A stretch of 64,000 nucleotides of DNA from Mogibacterium sp. (GCA_017512365.1 JAFWGQ010000034.1:1-64000); one strand, 5' to 3'; positions 1-9,866 are shown, numbered from the stretch's first letter. Made by a program: numbers and translations. The notes: generated from the sequence alone by a model not told the origin.

Positions 1-42
1 CGAGCGACGCCGTCAACAGACGCCGGGAGCTTCAGCTTTTGA

Positions 43-80
43 GATCGTCAGTCGGGGATTGCGACCCGCCACTGACGATC
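43..80. repeat. Inverted repeat past the end of the trk operon
   Basis: Two perfect 10-base arms, GATCGTCAGT at 43-52 and ACTGACGATC at 71-80, enclose an 18-base loop. It lies just beyond the 3' end of the minus-strand potassium-uptake genes, so it may stop or protect their transcript, but no run of U follows on that strand. A second, weaker GC-rich hairpin (CCGCCT / AGGCGG) occupies about 95-119. The rest of 1-135 shows no convincing gene. Confidence 0.45.
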
Positions 81-135
81 GAATATGGAACCCGCCGCCT
101 ATGCGCACATTGAGGCGGGGGACATCCGGCGTCTG

Positions 136-1602
136 TTATATTGCGGAATCGGACTTCCAGAAGTTCTTCAGGAAGATCATGACGAACGGATAGATCTCGA
201 GACGGCCGGCAATCATCAGCAGACACATGACCGCCTTCGTAAGCGGAGTGAAGTCACTGACCAGAGTCGGAGCTCCCATGTCCGCCATCGTATTGCCCGT
301 ATTGGTCAGCATCGCCTGCGAATACGTGAGAGCCTGCTGCAGGCTCATGTCATCGAGCGAAAGCAGAAGCGCTCCGCCCAGCCAGAAGAGTACGAAGAGC
401 ACGATAAAGACGTTGGCTCTCATCACCTGATCGCTTTTCATCGGCTTTTTGTCAAACGTGAGCGAACGTACGCTGCTTGGATGGATATGCCTGTAGATCC
501 CGAAGGATACGGTCTTGAAGGCTATGATCATGCGCGCGGTCTTGATGCCGCCTCCCGTGGATACCGCGCAGGCTCCCGTAAAGCTCATCAGCAGCAGAAG
601 GAGAACGCAGGCCTTCGGCCAGTGCGAGACATCCGTGATCACATAGCCCGAGGTGGACAGGACCGATACGGTCTGCATCATGACGCGGCCGAACGTCCTC
701 AGAAGATCCCTTCCACCGGTCCCCGCCGCGATGAAAGCCGTGATGACGGCTCCGGCTGCCAGCAGCCTGCAGACATAGACCTTTATCTCGCTGTTGTATC
801 TGATCTCTCCGGCCTTTTTGTTCATTATCAGCAGGAAGAGCATGCAGTTGACCGATCCGAGGAAGGCGAACAGCGTGATCACGGCCTTGATAGGCGCGGA
901 CAGTCCCGTAACGACTCCGTTGCCCATGTGTCTGAGCCCTGATGTGCTGGTGTTGGAAAGCGTCGTCAGGACGGCAGTGAATCCATCCATTCCGGCGATG
1001 ATCAGCATGATGAACTGCAGCAGTGTCAGCAGTATGTATATGATCACCACCTTCCTGTATCCCTTTCTGAAATCGTTGCCGCTCTTGAGGAACGACGGCC
1101 CCGGGAATTCGGTCGACACAAGGCCGTAGCCGAGGTACTGCCTTGTCGGGACGAGTGAAAGCACGGTCATTATTATGCCCACGCCCCCGAGCCAGTTGCA
1201 TGTCGATCTGAGCAGCTGAAGAGAACGCGGCAGCGATGCTGTGTCATATATGCCTACACCCGTAGTCGTCCAGCCCGCCGCCGATTCGAGGACGGCGTCC
1301 GTCACGGAATATCCCGGTATGCTGAAATAGAACACCGGAACTGTCAGCGTGATAAGGAGGATCCAGGTAAAGAATGTGGTCATGTACCATACCCTCGGCC
1401 TCACCTGGACTTCGAGCCCGCCCGATATCTGTCTGCCCGCAAGACCGGCGGCAAAGCAGCAGAGAACCGCGACGCCTGCCGCGAGCGCGGGACGGTCTTC
1501 CCGGAATATCACGGCAGCAAGAAGAGACGGAAGTATGCTCACTCCGAATATCATCAGGGCGTCCGCCAGTATATTAAGGATGAATCTTCTGTTTCTCGTC
1601 AT
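136..1602 (-). CDS. trkH: TrkH/KtrB-family potassium channel subunit, divergent paralogue
   Basis: Membrane pore subunit of a Trk/Ktr K+ uptake system. About ten hydrophobic segments are visible. The four filter loops expected of the family can be found near residues 112-118 (AGWTTTG), 220-228 (NTSTSGL), 320-325 (STSGY) and 438-441 (NTG); the key glycines are kept, but loops 1 and 2 differ from the usual SGFTTTG and ATGGFST. It follows a second trkH with a 4-base TTGA overlap if the TTG at 1617 is used; ATG 1602 is chosen here although neither has a good ribosome site. Last gene of trkA-trkH-trkH. Family assignment is firm; whether it conducts K+ or another ion is open. Confidence 0.9.
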   Translation of the reverse strand: MTRNRRFILNILADALMIFGVSILPSLLAAVIFREDRPALAAGVAVLCCFAAGLAGRQISGGLEVQVRPRVWYMTTFFTWILLITLTVPVFYFSIPGYSVTDAVLESAAGWTTTGVGIYDTASLPRSLQLLRSTCNWLGGVGIIMTVLSLVPTRQYLGYGLVSTEFPGPSFLKSGNDFRKGYRKVVIIYILLTLLQFIMLIIAGMDGFTAVLTTLSNTSTSGLRHMGNGVVTGLSAPIKAVITLFAFLGSVNCMLFLLIMNKKAGEIRYNSEIKVYVCRLLAAGAVITAFIAAGTGGRDLLRTFGRVMMQTVSVLSTSGYVITDVSHWPKACVLLLLLMSFTGACAVSTGGGIKTARMIIAFKTVSFGIYRHIHPSSVRSLTFDKKPMKSDQVMRANVFIVLFVLFWLGGALLLSLDDMSLQQALTYSQAMLTNTGNTMADMGAPTLVSDFTPLTKAVMCLLMIAGRLEIYPFVMIFLKNFWKSDSAI

Positions 1603-1613
1603 CTTTATCAAAA

Positions 1614-3077
1614 TCAAACCCTGTTAGGATCCCAGAAGAACCTCGAGAACAGTATGAAGAAAGTGCTGAGCTCGAGTCTGCCCGCGACCATGACCAGTGA
1701 AAGCACCGCAGTGCTGAAGCTGTCGTAGAAGCTGTATGTGCATACCGGGCCGACCCCGCCGAAGCCCGGACCTACATTGCTTATGCATGAGAGAACGGCG
1801 GTGAAGTTCGTCACGATATCGCCGCATCCGGCGATCGAGATCAGAAAGGTCCCCGCGGCAAGCGTGATCAGATACAGCGTCACGAAAGCGATGATGTGAG
1901 TCACCGTCCCCGAGAGCACCTTCTGCTCTCCGATGGAGATGTCGTTGACGATGTTGCCGTGCAGCTTTATGTTGATCTCCCTCTTGATCATCTTGAAGAG
2001 CACGATGACCCTTATGACCTTTACGCCGCCGGCCGTCGACGAGCTCGAGCCCCCGATGAACATCAGGATGATCAGTATCATTTTGCAGAACACCGGCCAG
2101 AGATCGAAATCGACCGTGGCGTATCCTGTCGTCGTCATTATCGTGATCACCTGGAACGCGGAATCTCGCACGGCCCTGTACAGGCTCACGTATCCGCCCT
2201 TTATCATCAGAGACGCCGCGACCGCGGCCACGGATACCGCGATGATCTTTGCATAGATCCCGAATTCCTCGTTCTTAAGGGCCCTCAGCGGATGGCCCTG
2301 CGCAGCCACGAAGAAGAGTTCGAAATTCGTGCCCGCAAGAAACATGAACACGGTTATGACCCATGTGATGTAGTCGCTGTCGAAGTGCGCTATGCTGTCG
2401 CCGTATGTCGAGAAGCCCCCAGTCGCCATCGTCGTGAAGGCGTGGTTGACGGCATCGTAAAGGCTGAGGCTGCCGCCCATGAGCATCAGGGCCAGCGCCG
2501 CCGTCAGTATGATGTACGCGATATAGAGCCTCTGCGCGGTGCCGGTGAACCTCGACGTGAGCTTGGTCACCGTAGGTCCCGGGGTCTCAGCGCTCGCTAT
2601 GTTCCTGGCCTTGATGCCGAAATGCGGCAGAAGCGCCACGAAGAGCACTATTATGCCCATGCCGCCCAGCCACTGCGTCAGCGATCTCCATAAAAGCACC
2701 GAGCGCGGCAGAGCTTCGACATCATCTATCACCGTGGCTCCGGTGGTAGTAAAGCCCGAGCAGGTCTCAAAAAAAGCGTCAAAAAAGCCCGGTATCGAGC
2801 CCGTAAGGATGTAAGGAACGCAGCCTATGGCGGATGCGATGATCCACGTCGAAGCGACAATAAAATAGGTCTCGCGCGGCTTCATCTCCATGTCGCTCAG
2901 GTCTTCCCTTTTTGCGAAATGCACGATCCCTCCGGTGGCGAAGCACGCGATCATGACAAGAGCAAAAGCTCTGACCGATGATCCTTCACCGTATATCAGA
3001 GCAGTCACAAGCGGGAGCGCAAAACACGCGCCCATCAGATTAAGAAACAATGCGTAAAAATTCGCCAGCCTCTTCAT
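1614..3077 (-). CDS. trkH: TrkH-family potassium uptake protein
   Basis: Integral membrane K+ channel subunit of the Trk/Ktr superfamily, 487 residues, the usual length. All four selectivity-loop motifs are canonical: SGFTTTG near 107, MATGGFST near 217, TTTGYATVD near 315 and SNVGPGFGGVG near 433. It starts 3 bases after trkA ends, so the two are co-translated; TrkA is the cytoplasmic gating partner. A diverged second trkH follows directly. In this family activity depends on TrkA binding nucleotide; nothing in the sequence shows transcriptional control by K+. Confidence 0.96.
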   Translation of the reverse strand: MKRLANFYALFLNLMGACFALPLVTALIYGEGSSVRAFALVMIACFATGGIVHFAKREDLSDMEMKPRETYFIVASTWIIASAIGCVPYILTGSIPGFFDAFFETCSGFTTTGATVIDDVEALPRSVLLWRSLTQWLGGMGIIVLFVALLPHFGIKARNIASAETPGPTVTKLTSRFTGTAQRLYIAYIILTAALALMLMGGSLSLYDAVNHAFTTMATGGFSTYGDSIAHFDSDYITWVITVFMFLAGTNFELFFVAAQGHPLRALKNEEFGIYAKIIAVSVAAVAASLMIKGGYVSLYRAVRDSAFQVITIMTTTGYATVDFDLWPVFCKMILIILMFIGGSSSSTAGGVKVIRVIVLFKMIKREINIKLHGNIVNDISIGEQKVLSGTVTHIIAFVTLYLITLAAGTFLISIAGCGDIVTNFTAVLSCISNVGPGFGGVGPVCTYSFYDSFSTAVLSLVMVAGRLELSTFFILFSRFFWDPNRV

Positions 3078-3080
3078 GTT

Positions 3081-4448
3081 CTATCTTTTTATGCTGAGCC
3101 TCAACGCCGGACGGGTCAGCTTTTCGACATAGCCTATATCGGATACGAGGCACACGATTATGACCCTGTCTCCGTCCTTTATTGTAGTATCGCCGTCAGG
3201 GATTATCGTCTCTGTCCCGCGCCTGATGGCCGCGATGATTATGTGATCAGGCAGCTCCAGGTTCTTCAGCGGGATGTTGAGCATGCTCATCCTTTCGGAC
3301 GCGTATATCTCCATGATCTCTGCCTGGCCCTGGAGCAGTACGGAAGAGAGCACCCTCTTCGAGCCCCGTATGGCCCTGAGTATCGCGCTTGTCGAGATGT
3401 CGAGCGGATTGAGCACTATGTCTATGCCGAGCTTTGAGATAAGCTCCTTATAGCTCTCGTGGCTCACCTTGGAGATGACATCCTCGACGCCGTGGTTCTT
3501 GGCAGTGAGCGCGAGCAGGAGGTTCTCCTCGTCGTAGCCTGTGCAGGTCACGAAAGCGTCCATCTTGTCCAGGTCCTCATCCTCCAGCAGCCTGATGTTG
3601 GCTCCGTCGCCGTTGAGAACCATCACGTTCCTGAGCTTGTTGGTCAGGTAGTGGCAGCGCTGCCTGTCCTCCTCTATCAGCTTTACCTTCGAACCATACT
3701 CCGAAAGGCGCTTTGCAAGATAGAATCCGGTCTTTCCGCCCCCGATTATCATGACCCTGCGCGCGTCGGCGTGATGGAATTTCGAATGGACCTTCTTGCT
3801 GAGCCTGAAGATGGCTTCCTTCTCTCCTATGAGATAGATCAGGTCCTTTTCCTCGATGACATCGTAGCCGTGAGGTATGATGAGCTTGCCGTTTCTGGCT
3901 ATGCCTATGACCAGGAAGTCCGGCTGAAGCGACCTGAACTCGATGAGGTTCTTTCCTGTGACCTCCGGCATCCTGGACGCCTCGAATTCGATAAGCGATA
4001 TCTTGTCGAAGGTGTATATCCCGTTCGAAAGAGTGTATTTGTCTATCAGATATCTGTATATCTCTCCGGTGATCAGAAGATCCGGATTGATGATCATGTC
4101 GATATTGCAGTGCTCCCTGATGAACTCGAGCTGGTTCATGTGCTCCGGGTCCCTGACCCTTGCCGCGACATACCTGCAGCCGAGAGCCTTGGCGAACGAT
4201 GCCGCCAGGATGTTGGTATCGTCCGATGTGGTCGCGCTCAGAAGGAAGTCCGCGCCGCCCGCGTTGACTTCGCGCAGAGTCTCGACCGTCTTGGCGTCTC
4301 CCGCCACGGTCATCACATCGTACTGCTGAGCCAGGCGGCTGAGCTTTTCTTCGTTATTGTCCACCAGCGTAACTTCATAGTCGCCGTCCAGCAGAGCTTC
4401 GACAAGTCGCAGGCCCAGTTTGCCCGCGCCGAGAATGACAATATTCAT
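3081..4448 (-). CDS. trkA: Trk system potassium uptake regulatory protein TrkA
   Basis: Cytoplasmic NAD(H)/nucleotide-binding gating subunit for TrkH. Two tandem RCK halves are visible: an N-terminal Rossmann fold beginning MNIVILGAGKLGLRL and a second one beginning near residue 222 with IIGGGKTGFYLAKRL, each followed by a TrkA-C type domain (the C-terminal one around 370-450). About 455 residues, normal for two-RCK TrkA. The start at 4448 is chosen because the Rossmann strand begins there and AGGGAT lies 9 bases upstream; the longer reading adds 21 residues with no family match. First gene of trkA-trkH-trkH; the 105-base gap upstream must hold its promoter. Confidence 0.96.
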   Translation of the reverse strand: MNIVILGAGKLGLRLVEALLDGDYEVTLVDNNEEKLSRLAQQYDVMTVAGDAKTVETLREVNAGGADFLLSATTSDDTNILAASFAKALGCRYVAARVRDPEHMNQLEFIREHCNIDMIINPDLLITGEIYRYLIDKYTLSNGIYTFDKISLIEFEASRMPEVTGKNLIEFRSLQPDFLVIGIARNGKLIIPHGYDVIEEKDLIYLIGEKEAIFRLSKKVHSKFHHADARRVMIIGGGKTGFYLAKRLSEYGSKVKLIEEDRQRCHYLTNKLRNVMVLNGDGANIRLLEDEDLDKMDAFVTCTGYDEENLLLALTAKNHGVEDVISKVSHESYKELISKLGIDIVLNPLDISTSAILRAIRGSKRVLSSVLLQGQAEIMEIYASERMSMLNIPLKNLELPDHIIIAAIRRGTETIIPDGDTTIKDGDRVIIVCLVSDIGYVEKLTRPALRLSIKR

Positions 4449-4553
4449 CGTTCGTGATCCCTTCGTATCGTTATTTCTGAGCTTTCTTTGCGAGCCCCTG
4501 AATGAAAACATCCCATATTATAGACTTTACTCTGTAAACCTACAAGCTTTTTA

Positions 4554-7500
4554 TCAATCCACCGACTTCAGCGACTCCGTCATGGAGACGTCTTTCAGCC
4601 TTTTCTGCATCGCCAGACCCACGAGGATCGAGAACACGAAGGTGAGTACGACAGCCTGAGCGATGTCAGATCCGCTCACCCTCGTTTCGAAGCAGAGCAT
4701 CTTTATCACGATGTTGTCTACCGCAAAGCCCAGCAGCAGCCTGCCCAGAGGCACTCCCACTATGACAGCGGCCGCAGTCATGAACAGTATCTCTCTGAAC
4801 ACGTATGCGCTCACCTCCGGAGGCCTGAAGCCGAGCACCTTGATCGTGGCTATCTCCCGCGTCCTTTCGGTGATGTTTATGTTGGTGAGATTGAATATCA
4901 CTATGAAGGCGAGAAGAGCCGCTGAGAGCATTATCACTATCGTCACCGCATCCAGGCTCTTCATCATGTCGGCGATATTGTCCTTTACGTCCTGCGAGAG
5001 CTGGACCGCAGCCGTGTCCTTCCAGCCTGCCGCGGCTGTTGCGGAAGCCCTGACAGCAGCCTCGTCCGCCCCGTCGTCCAGCTTCACATACGCGGCATTC
5101 ACTCCGGCCTCCGCGCCGAAGCCCTTCTCATAGGTTTCCGGGCTCATGTATATCATGTCGTTGATGTAGTTGTCCGCGACGGCCGACACCCTTGCCTTCA
5201 TGCTGCGCCATCCGTCTTTTACAACTATCTCATCTCCCTCTTTTATGCCGTAGTCGCGCATCAGCCTCTTTACGATCACGACCTCGCCCTCAGGCGGGAA
5301 CTCTATCGGCTCATCGCCCCTGTGGAGGTCCACATACCGGCCGAAGTCATCAGCCGGAGCCGCTATGCATGTCACCGACGCGTCTTCCTTTGCGGTCTCT
5401 ATGGTCACCTCGCCCTGATGCATGTACATCACGTCTGCAGCTTCCCCTGATCCGGCCAGTTCCTTTTCGAAACTCTTCTGTCCGGCCCCGTCCATGTCCC
5501 TGCTGAACACCACCGTGTAATCGTACAGCGATATCTCATCGAACTGGTTGTCAGCGATCTTCGCGACGGTGGTCCCGATGCCGGCGCCGGCGATTAGAAG
5601 AGCCGTGCAGCCGCTGATTCCCGCCACCATCATGAAGAAGCGCTTTTTGTCCCTGAAGATGTTCCTGATCGACACCTTGTAAAGGAAAGAGATCCTGTTC
5701 CACAGCGATGTGAAGCGCTCAAGCAGTATGCGCTTTCCCGCAGGCGGATTCTTCGGCCTTATGAGTTCCGCCGGAGCCACCCTGAAGTCAGCCGCTATCG
5801 ATACCCATGTCGCGCCCATCGAGCAGATCAGCGCCGCAGCGAGCGAAACGAGGAAGAGCTTCACATCTATCACATACGCGACATCGTCCGAGAAATCGTA
5901 CATCATGCTGTAAGCCTTCCAGATCACTGCGGGAAATATCCTGCAGCCGGCAAAGAAGCCGACCACAGCGCCGAGAAACGCCGCGCTCCCGGAATAGAAC
6001 AGGTACTTGCCCGCAATGGCCGCGTTGCTGTATCCGAGGGCCTTGAGCACGCCCACCTGTCCGCGCTGCTCATCTATCATTCGCGTCATGGTCGTCATGC
6101 ACACAAGGGCCGCGATGAGGAAAAAGAAGACCGGGAACACTACGGCCACTCTGCTCACGATGCCCGAGTTGCTGTCAAACGACGAATATCCCGCGTTCTT
6201 TGTGGCGGACACGGCGTATGATTCACCCGCTTCCATGTCGTCTATCTTCTGCTGAGCCTCCCTGAGGACCTCATTCACTTCCTCGAGCTTCTGCGCAGCT
6301 TCGCTGAACTCCGCTTCCGCCCTCCTTCGCTGATCAGCAAGCTCCGCTCTTCCCGCGTCCAGCTTTTTCTGCTCCTCGCCGAGTCTCGCGATGCCTTTCT
6401 CGGCCTTTTCCAGTCCGTCGTTCGCCTTAGTCAGGCCGCCGTTTATCTGTTTTTTTCCTTTTTCCGCCTCAGCAAGTCTGCTGTCGATGAGGGCTAACCC
6501 CTCCTCTGCCTTTTTTATCTCCGCGTCGACGCCGCGTATCTGCTCATCCAGCGCAGCCGACTGAGCTTCAAGCCCGGTGGTCTGTTCTTCAAGGGCCGCG
6601 ATCTGAGCTGCAGCCTCTTCCGACATTCGCCTCAGCCCGTCCGCCTCAGCTTCGATCCCGGCCGCCTGTTCTTCGAGGGCTGCGACCTGAGCTTCAAGCC
6701 CGGCTGTCTGTTCCTCAAGAGCTGCGATCTGAGCTTCTATCTCCGCCTTACGTGCAGGATCCTCTTCCTTCTCCTCTTCCTTCTCCTCTTCCTGCCTCAG
6801 TTCGGCGATCTGCTCCCCGATCGCTGCGATCTGTCCTCTGAGCCCTTCCGCCCGGGACCTGAGACCGGCGATCTGCTCTTCCAGCTCCGCGATCCGCCCG
6901 TCAAGCTCCTGTTTCTGAGCGGCAGCCTCTTCCGCCTTCTGTCTGAGAAGGGCCGTCTGTCCGTCCAGGCCGTCCTTTGCCTGCACGAGCTGAGCGCTGA
7001 TCTCACCGGCCTTTTTCAGTCCGTCTCCCGCTTTGCGCTTTTCAGCGTTAAGCTTTTCTATACCCTCGTTTACTTCAGACAGTTTTTTGTCGAGTTTTTT
7101 TATGGCATCCAGAGCCTCGATCCTGCCGCCCTCCGCCTTTCTGCGGTTGCTGTCTATCTGCGCCTGACCGTCTGCTATCTTTTTTTCGGCCAAGTCGAAT
7201 TCCTCCTCGGCCATCGCCCGGTTCTCTTCGTACTCGGCAACGCCGTCCTCGTACTCCTGCGTCTTTTCATCCAGCTCTTCCTGTGCTTTTTGCTGTTCGC
7301 TTTCTCTTCTGGCAGCGGTCACCGTCTCCGAAAGCTCCTCCGCGCTTTCCCTGTGCTTCTCCAGCACATCCGCGATGGCGTTTTCGACATCGTCGCTGAA
7401 ATAATCGCCCACGGAACTGAGCTTCACATACATGTCAGTATAGTATTCCGTATCGAAAGCATCCCTGTCGACATAGAAGAAAGCGCTCAGGCTGCCGTTC

Positions 7501-8057
7501 CCGATGTCCGTGAACCCGCGCTGATAATCGAGATACAGCGGAGTGTTCACCGTCCCCACGATCCTGAATTCCCGGACCCTGAAGTCGCTGAGCCTGTCCG
7601 CGTCGTTCTCATCCGTCAGCGTCAGCACATCTCCGATGCTGAAGCCTGAACCGCCCATGCTGTAGGAATCCACAACGCATTCGTCCGCCTTTTGCGGAAG
7701 CCTCCCCTCCACCAGATCCGGCTCATTTATCGATTCCGGCAGGGATATCGCCCTCATCGCCCTGGAATCCCCGTCGCCGGCTCTCACGAGAACATCCCTG
7801 CGGATCGATCCTTCGGCCTCTTCGACCCCGTCCCAGGTCCCGGCTATGCTTACGCTCTCATCGTCTATCCCGTATGAGGAATTGATCTGGTAATCATAGT
7901 AGTTCTGCCTGTTCAGGTAGTCCGAAGCGGTCTTTACCATGCTGTCCCTGCAGATCTTCAGCCCGCTGAAAAACCCCACTCCAAGAGCAACGATCGCGAA
8001 TATCGCGAGATATCTTGCAAGTGAGGTCCTGATTTCCCTGAGTGTGGACTTTACCAT
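4554..8057 (-). CDS. FtsX-like ABC transporter permease with giant coiled coil
   Basis: Permease of a MacB/LolCE-type ABC system. Residues 10-30 form the first membrane helix; a MacB-like periplasmic-type domain and then a coiled coil (about 230-610) follow; two FtsX blocks of three helices lie near 640-780 and 1040-1160, with a second extracytoplasmic domain between. The coiled coil is built from repeating heptads such as AALEEQTAGLEAQ, repeated several times between 6530 and 6760, and includes an acidic stretch rich in E and K. At 1167 residues it is far longer than classical MacB. It overlaps the ATPase gene by 7 bases, so the two form one transporter. The substrate is unknown. Confidence 0.92.
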   Translation of the reverse strand: MVKSTLREIRTSLARYLAIFAIVALGVGFFSGLKICRDSMVKTASDYLNRQNYYDYQINSSYGIDDESVSIAGTWDGVEEAEGSIRRDVLVRAGDGDSRAMRAISLPESINEPDLVEGRLPQKADECVVDSYSMGGSGFSIGDVLTLTDENDADRLSDFRVREFRIVGTVNTPLYLDYQRGFTDIGNGSLSAFFYVDRDAFDTEYYTDMYVKLSSVGDYFSDDVENAIADVLEKHRESAEELSETVTAARRESEQQKAQEELDEKTQEYEDGVAEYEENRAMAEEEFDLAEKKIADGQAQIDSNRRKAEGGRIEALDAIKKLDKKLSEVNEGIEKLNAEKRKAGDGLKKAGEISAQLVQAKDGLDGQTALLRQKAEEAAAQKQELDGRIAELEEQIAGLRSRAEGLRGQIAAIGEQIAELRQEEEKEEEKEEDPARKAEIEAQIAALEEQTAGLEAQVAALEEQAAGIEAEADGLRRMSEEAAAQIAALEEQTTGLEAQSAALDEQIRGVDAEIKKAEEGLALIDSRLAEAEKGKKQINGGLTKANDGLEKAEKGIARLGEEQKKLDAGRAELADQRRRAEAEFSEAAQKLEEVNEVLREAQQKIDDMEAGESYAVSATKNAGYSSFDSNSGIVSRVAVVFPVFFFLIAALVCMTTMTRMIDEQRGQVGVLKALGYSNAAIAGKYLFYSGSAAFLGAVVGFFAGCRIFPAVIWKAYSMMYDFSDDVAYVIDVKLFLVSLAAALICSMGATWVSIAADFRVAPAELIRPKNPPAGKRILLERFTSLWNRISFLYKVSIRNIFRDKKRFFMMVAGISGCTALLIAGAGIGTTVAKIADNQFDEISLYDYTVVFSRDMDGAGQKSFEKELAGSGEAADVMYMHQGEVTIETAKEDASVTCIAAPADDFGRYVDLHRGDEPIEFPPEGEVVIVKRLMRDYGIKEGDEIVVKDGWRSMKARVSAVADNYINDMIYMSPETYEKGFGAEAGVNAAYVKLDDGADEAAVRASATAAAGWKDTAAVQLSQDVKDNIADMMKSLDAVTIVIMLSAALLAFIVIFNLTNINITERTREIATIKVLGFRPPEVSAYVFREILFMTAAAVIVGVPLGRLLLGFAVDNIVIKMLCFETRVSGSDIAQAVVLTFVFSILVGLAMQKRLKDVSMTESLKSVD

Positions 8058-8755
8058 TCTATTCTGCTGACCGGCATCGGCGAACTGTTACGTATCACTT
8101 CAGTCACCCTGCCGCTCCTTACTTTTATGACCCTGTCTGCCATCGGAGTGATCGCTCTGTTGTGAGTGATTATTATCACCGTAGTGCCGGATCTTCTTGA
8201 CTGATCCTGGAGCAGCTGCAGAACGGCCTTGCCCGTGTTGTAGTCGAGGGCGCCGGTTGGCTCGTCGCACAGAAGAAGCTTCGGGTTCTTGGCAAGCGCC
8301 CGCGCTATCGCCACCCTCTGCTGCTCTCCGCCGGAAAGCTGGCCCGGAAAATTCAGCATGCGGTCCTCAAGGCCGACCGCCTTCAGCGTTTCTGCCGGAT
8401 CGAGCGGATCGCTGCATATCTGCGTGGCGAGCGACACGTTCTCGAGCGCAGTCAGGTTCTGCACGAGATTATAGAACTGGAACACGAAGCCTATGTCGTA
8501 GCGGCGGTAGTCCGTGAGCTCGCGGCTGCTCAGACTGCTTATCTCTCTGCCGTCCAGGACAACTCTGCCGCCTGTAAGCGTATCCATGCCTCCGAGTATG
8601 TTCAGAAGAGTCGTCTTGCCCGCTCCGGATTCTCCGACGACTATGGCAAGCTCGCCTTTCGCCACACTGAAAGTCGCGTCCGAGAGCGCTTCGATGTCGA
8701 CCTCTCCGACATGATAGACCTTTCTGACATGCTCGAATACTACGTAGTTTTCCAT
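8051..8755 (-). CDS. ABC transporter ATP-binding protein (MacB/LolD type)
   Basis: Cytoplasmic ATPase that powers the adjacent long permease. Walker [12 protein letters not shown] near residue 42, Q-loop FQFYNL near 92, signature [15 protein letters not shown] near 141, Walker [13 protein letters not shown] near 165 and the switch histidine in IITHN near 199 are all present. About 234 residues. The start MENYVVFEH is chosen since an upstream extension matches nothing in the family. Its stop overlaps the permease start. Proteins of this clade usually drive peptide, lipoprotein or drug export by mechanotransmission rather than classical import. Confidence 0.95.
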   Translation of the reverse strand: MENYVVFEHVRKVYHVGEVDIEALSDATFSVAKGELAIVVGESGAGKTTLLNILGGMDTLTGGRVVLDGREISSLSSRELTDYRRYDIGFVFQFYNLVQNLTALENVSLATQICSDPLDPAETLKAVGLEDRMLNFPGQLSGGEQQRVAIARALAKNPKLLLCDEPTGALDYNTGKAVLQLLQDQSRRSGTTVIIITHNRAITPMADRVIKVRSGRVTEVIRNSSPMPVSRIEW

Positions 8756-8766
8756 TTGTATTTCCC

Positions 8767-8964
8767 AAGTGCAAACAAAGCTACTCCGCTCGAAGCTCAC
8801 GGATCTGCCATTGCATCATCAGTCACTTGCGAGCGCGGGGAGTTTTCGCCGTCGCACTGGGTACCGGGACTCCGTCTCAAACATCCAGCCGCTTCGCTTC
8901 ACTCCATCTGTGCAGCTGGCAAGATCCGCTCGCGACTCTCGCCTCGCAGTCTTTGTTTACACTT
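8767..8964. repeat. Imperfect long inverted repeat, MITE-like or structured RNA
   Basis: The gap between the DUF445 gene and the ABC ATPase gene is almost entirely one inverted repeat. The outer 14 bases AAGTGCAAACAAAG (8767-8780) pair with CTTTGTTTACACTT (8951-8964) with one mismatch. The similarity continues inward for about 45 bases with gaps, both arms carrying GGATCT and GCCA. No coding frame is convincing inside. It could be a non-autonomous mobile element or a folded leader of the ABC operon; the sequence alone does not decide. Confidence 0.5.
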
Positions 8965-8966
8965 TG

Positions 8967-9863
8967 CTATATAAAGATATTGATGCTCCCGATAACCAGC
9001 CCTATGAGAGCGCCGAGGTTTACTATCATGTTGAGCTCGGTCTTCATCACCTGCATGACGCCCTTCTCGAGCTCTTCTGCCGGCATGGAGTTTATCTTGT
9101 CCTCTACGACCTGAGCGACATTTATGCGCTTCAGAGCCGAGTTGACCGCGTTCACCACCGACTCCCTGTAGGCGGTCGTGAGCTTCTCTCTCACAGTATC
9201 CCTGTCGTAGCCCGCCAGCCCGAGCACATAAAGAGGCGTTCTCTCTCCGAGGTCGTGTATCCTCGAGGCAGTGATCCCGTGGATCATCTCGGTGCCCTTA
9301 GCCTCGATGAATTCCTCCATGCTCAGCGCCACGCGGTTCATTATCCTTTCGATCAGCCTGTCCGAGACGACGAGAGAAAGCAGAGTAGATTCCATGACCT
9401 GCTCGTTCAGCATGGCCGTGCCCTCCTGCTTTATCGTCTGCGGGATGTCCATCCTTTTGATGGCATCCTTTATCTTGAGAGTAAGCAGCTCCACGACGTT
9501 GTTTTCGAAGGCATCGAATCTCTCTTTGCTCCCCAGCATGACCGCACCGGTGTCCTTTATGTTTTCGCCGAGCACTGCCATCGCCCGGTCGATTATCGGT
9601 TTTTCCACCTCTTCCGTGAGCAGCTTGCCCGAGACGTCCTCTTTGGTAAAGAGCTCGTTCTGCACTATCTCGCCCGCTGATCTTGCCAGACGCGCCTTGC
9701 CCTTTGGTATGGCGCCGGGCGTCAGCGGTATGCGGTACCCGAAGATATACTTCGCCTCGCGCGGAAAGAAGAGCATCTTTACCGCGATCATGTTGGTGAA
9801 GTATCCGATCACCGCTCCGATCAGCGGAGGCAGTATGAATCTGCTTATCAATTCCCAGTTCAT
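8967..9863 (-). CDS. DUF445 family membrane protein
   Basis: DUF445 (YheB-like) protein of unknown function, 298 residues. The N terminus shows the family hallmark: a membrane segment followed by GYFTNMIAVKMLF and then PLTPGAIPKGKARLA near residue 48. A long, mostly helical, amphipathic middle follows, and a final hydrophobic segment ends the protein. It starts 3 bases after the KefB-like antiporter ends, so it is co-transcribed with it and with the YgjP-type gene. In the family these proteins sit at the envelope; no enzymatic motif is seen. Confidence 0.9.
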   Translation of the reverse strand: MNWELISRFILPPLIGAVIGYFTNMIAVKMLFFPREAKYIFGYRIPLTPGAIPKGKARLARSAGEIVQNELFTKEDVSGKLLTEEVEKPIIDRAMAVLGENIKDTGAVMLGSKERFDAFENNVVELLTLKIKDAIKRMDIPQTIKQEGTAMLNEQVMESTLLSLVVSDRLIERIMNRVALSMEEFIEAKGTEMIHGITASRIHDLGERTPLYVLGLAGYDRDTVREKLTTAYRESVVNAVNSALKRINVAQVVEDKINSMPAEELEKGVMQVMKTELNMIVNLGALIGLVIGSINIFI

Positions 9864-9866
9864 TTT

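Noticed and set aside
6300-7350. Coiled coil as a phage tape-measure or SMC protein
   Set aside because: It is embedded between FtsX membrane blocks and paired with an ABC ATPase.
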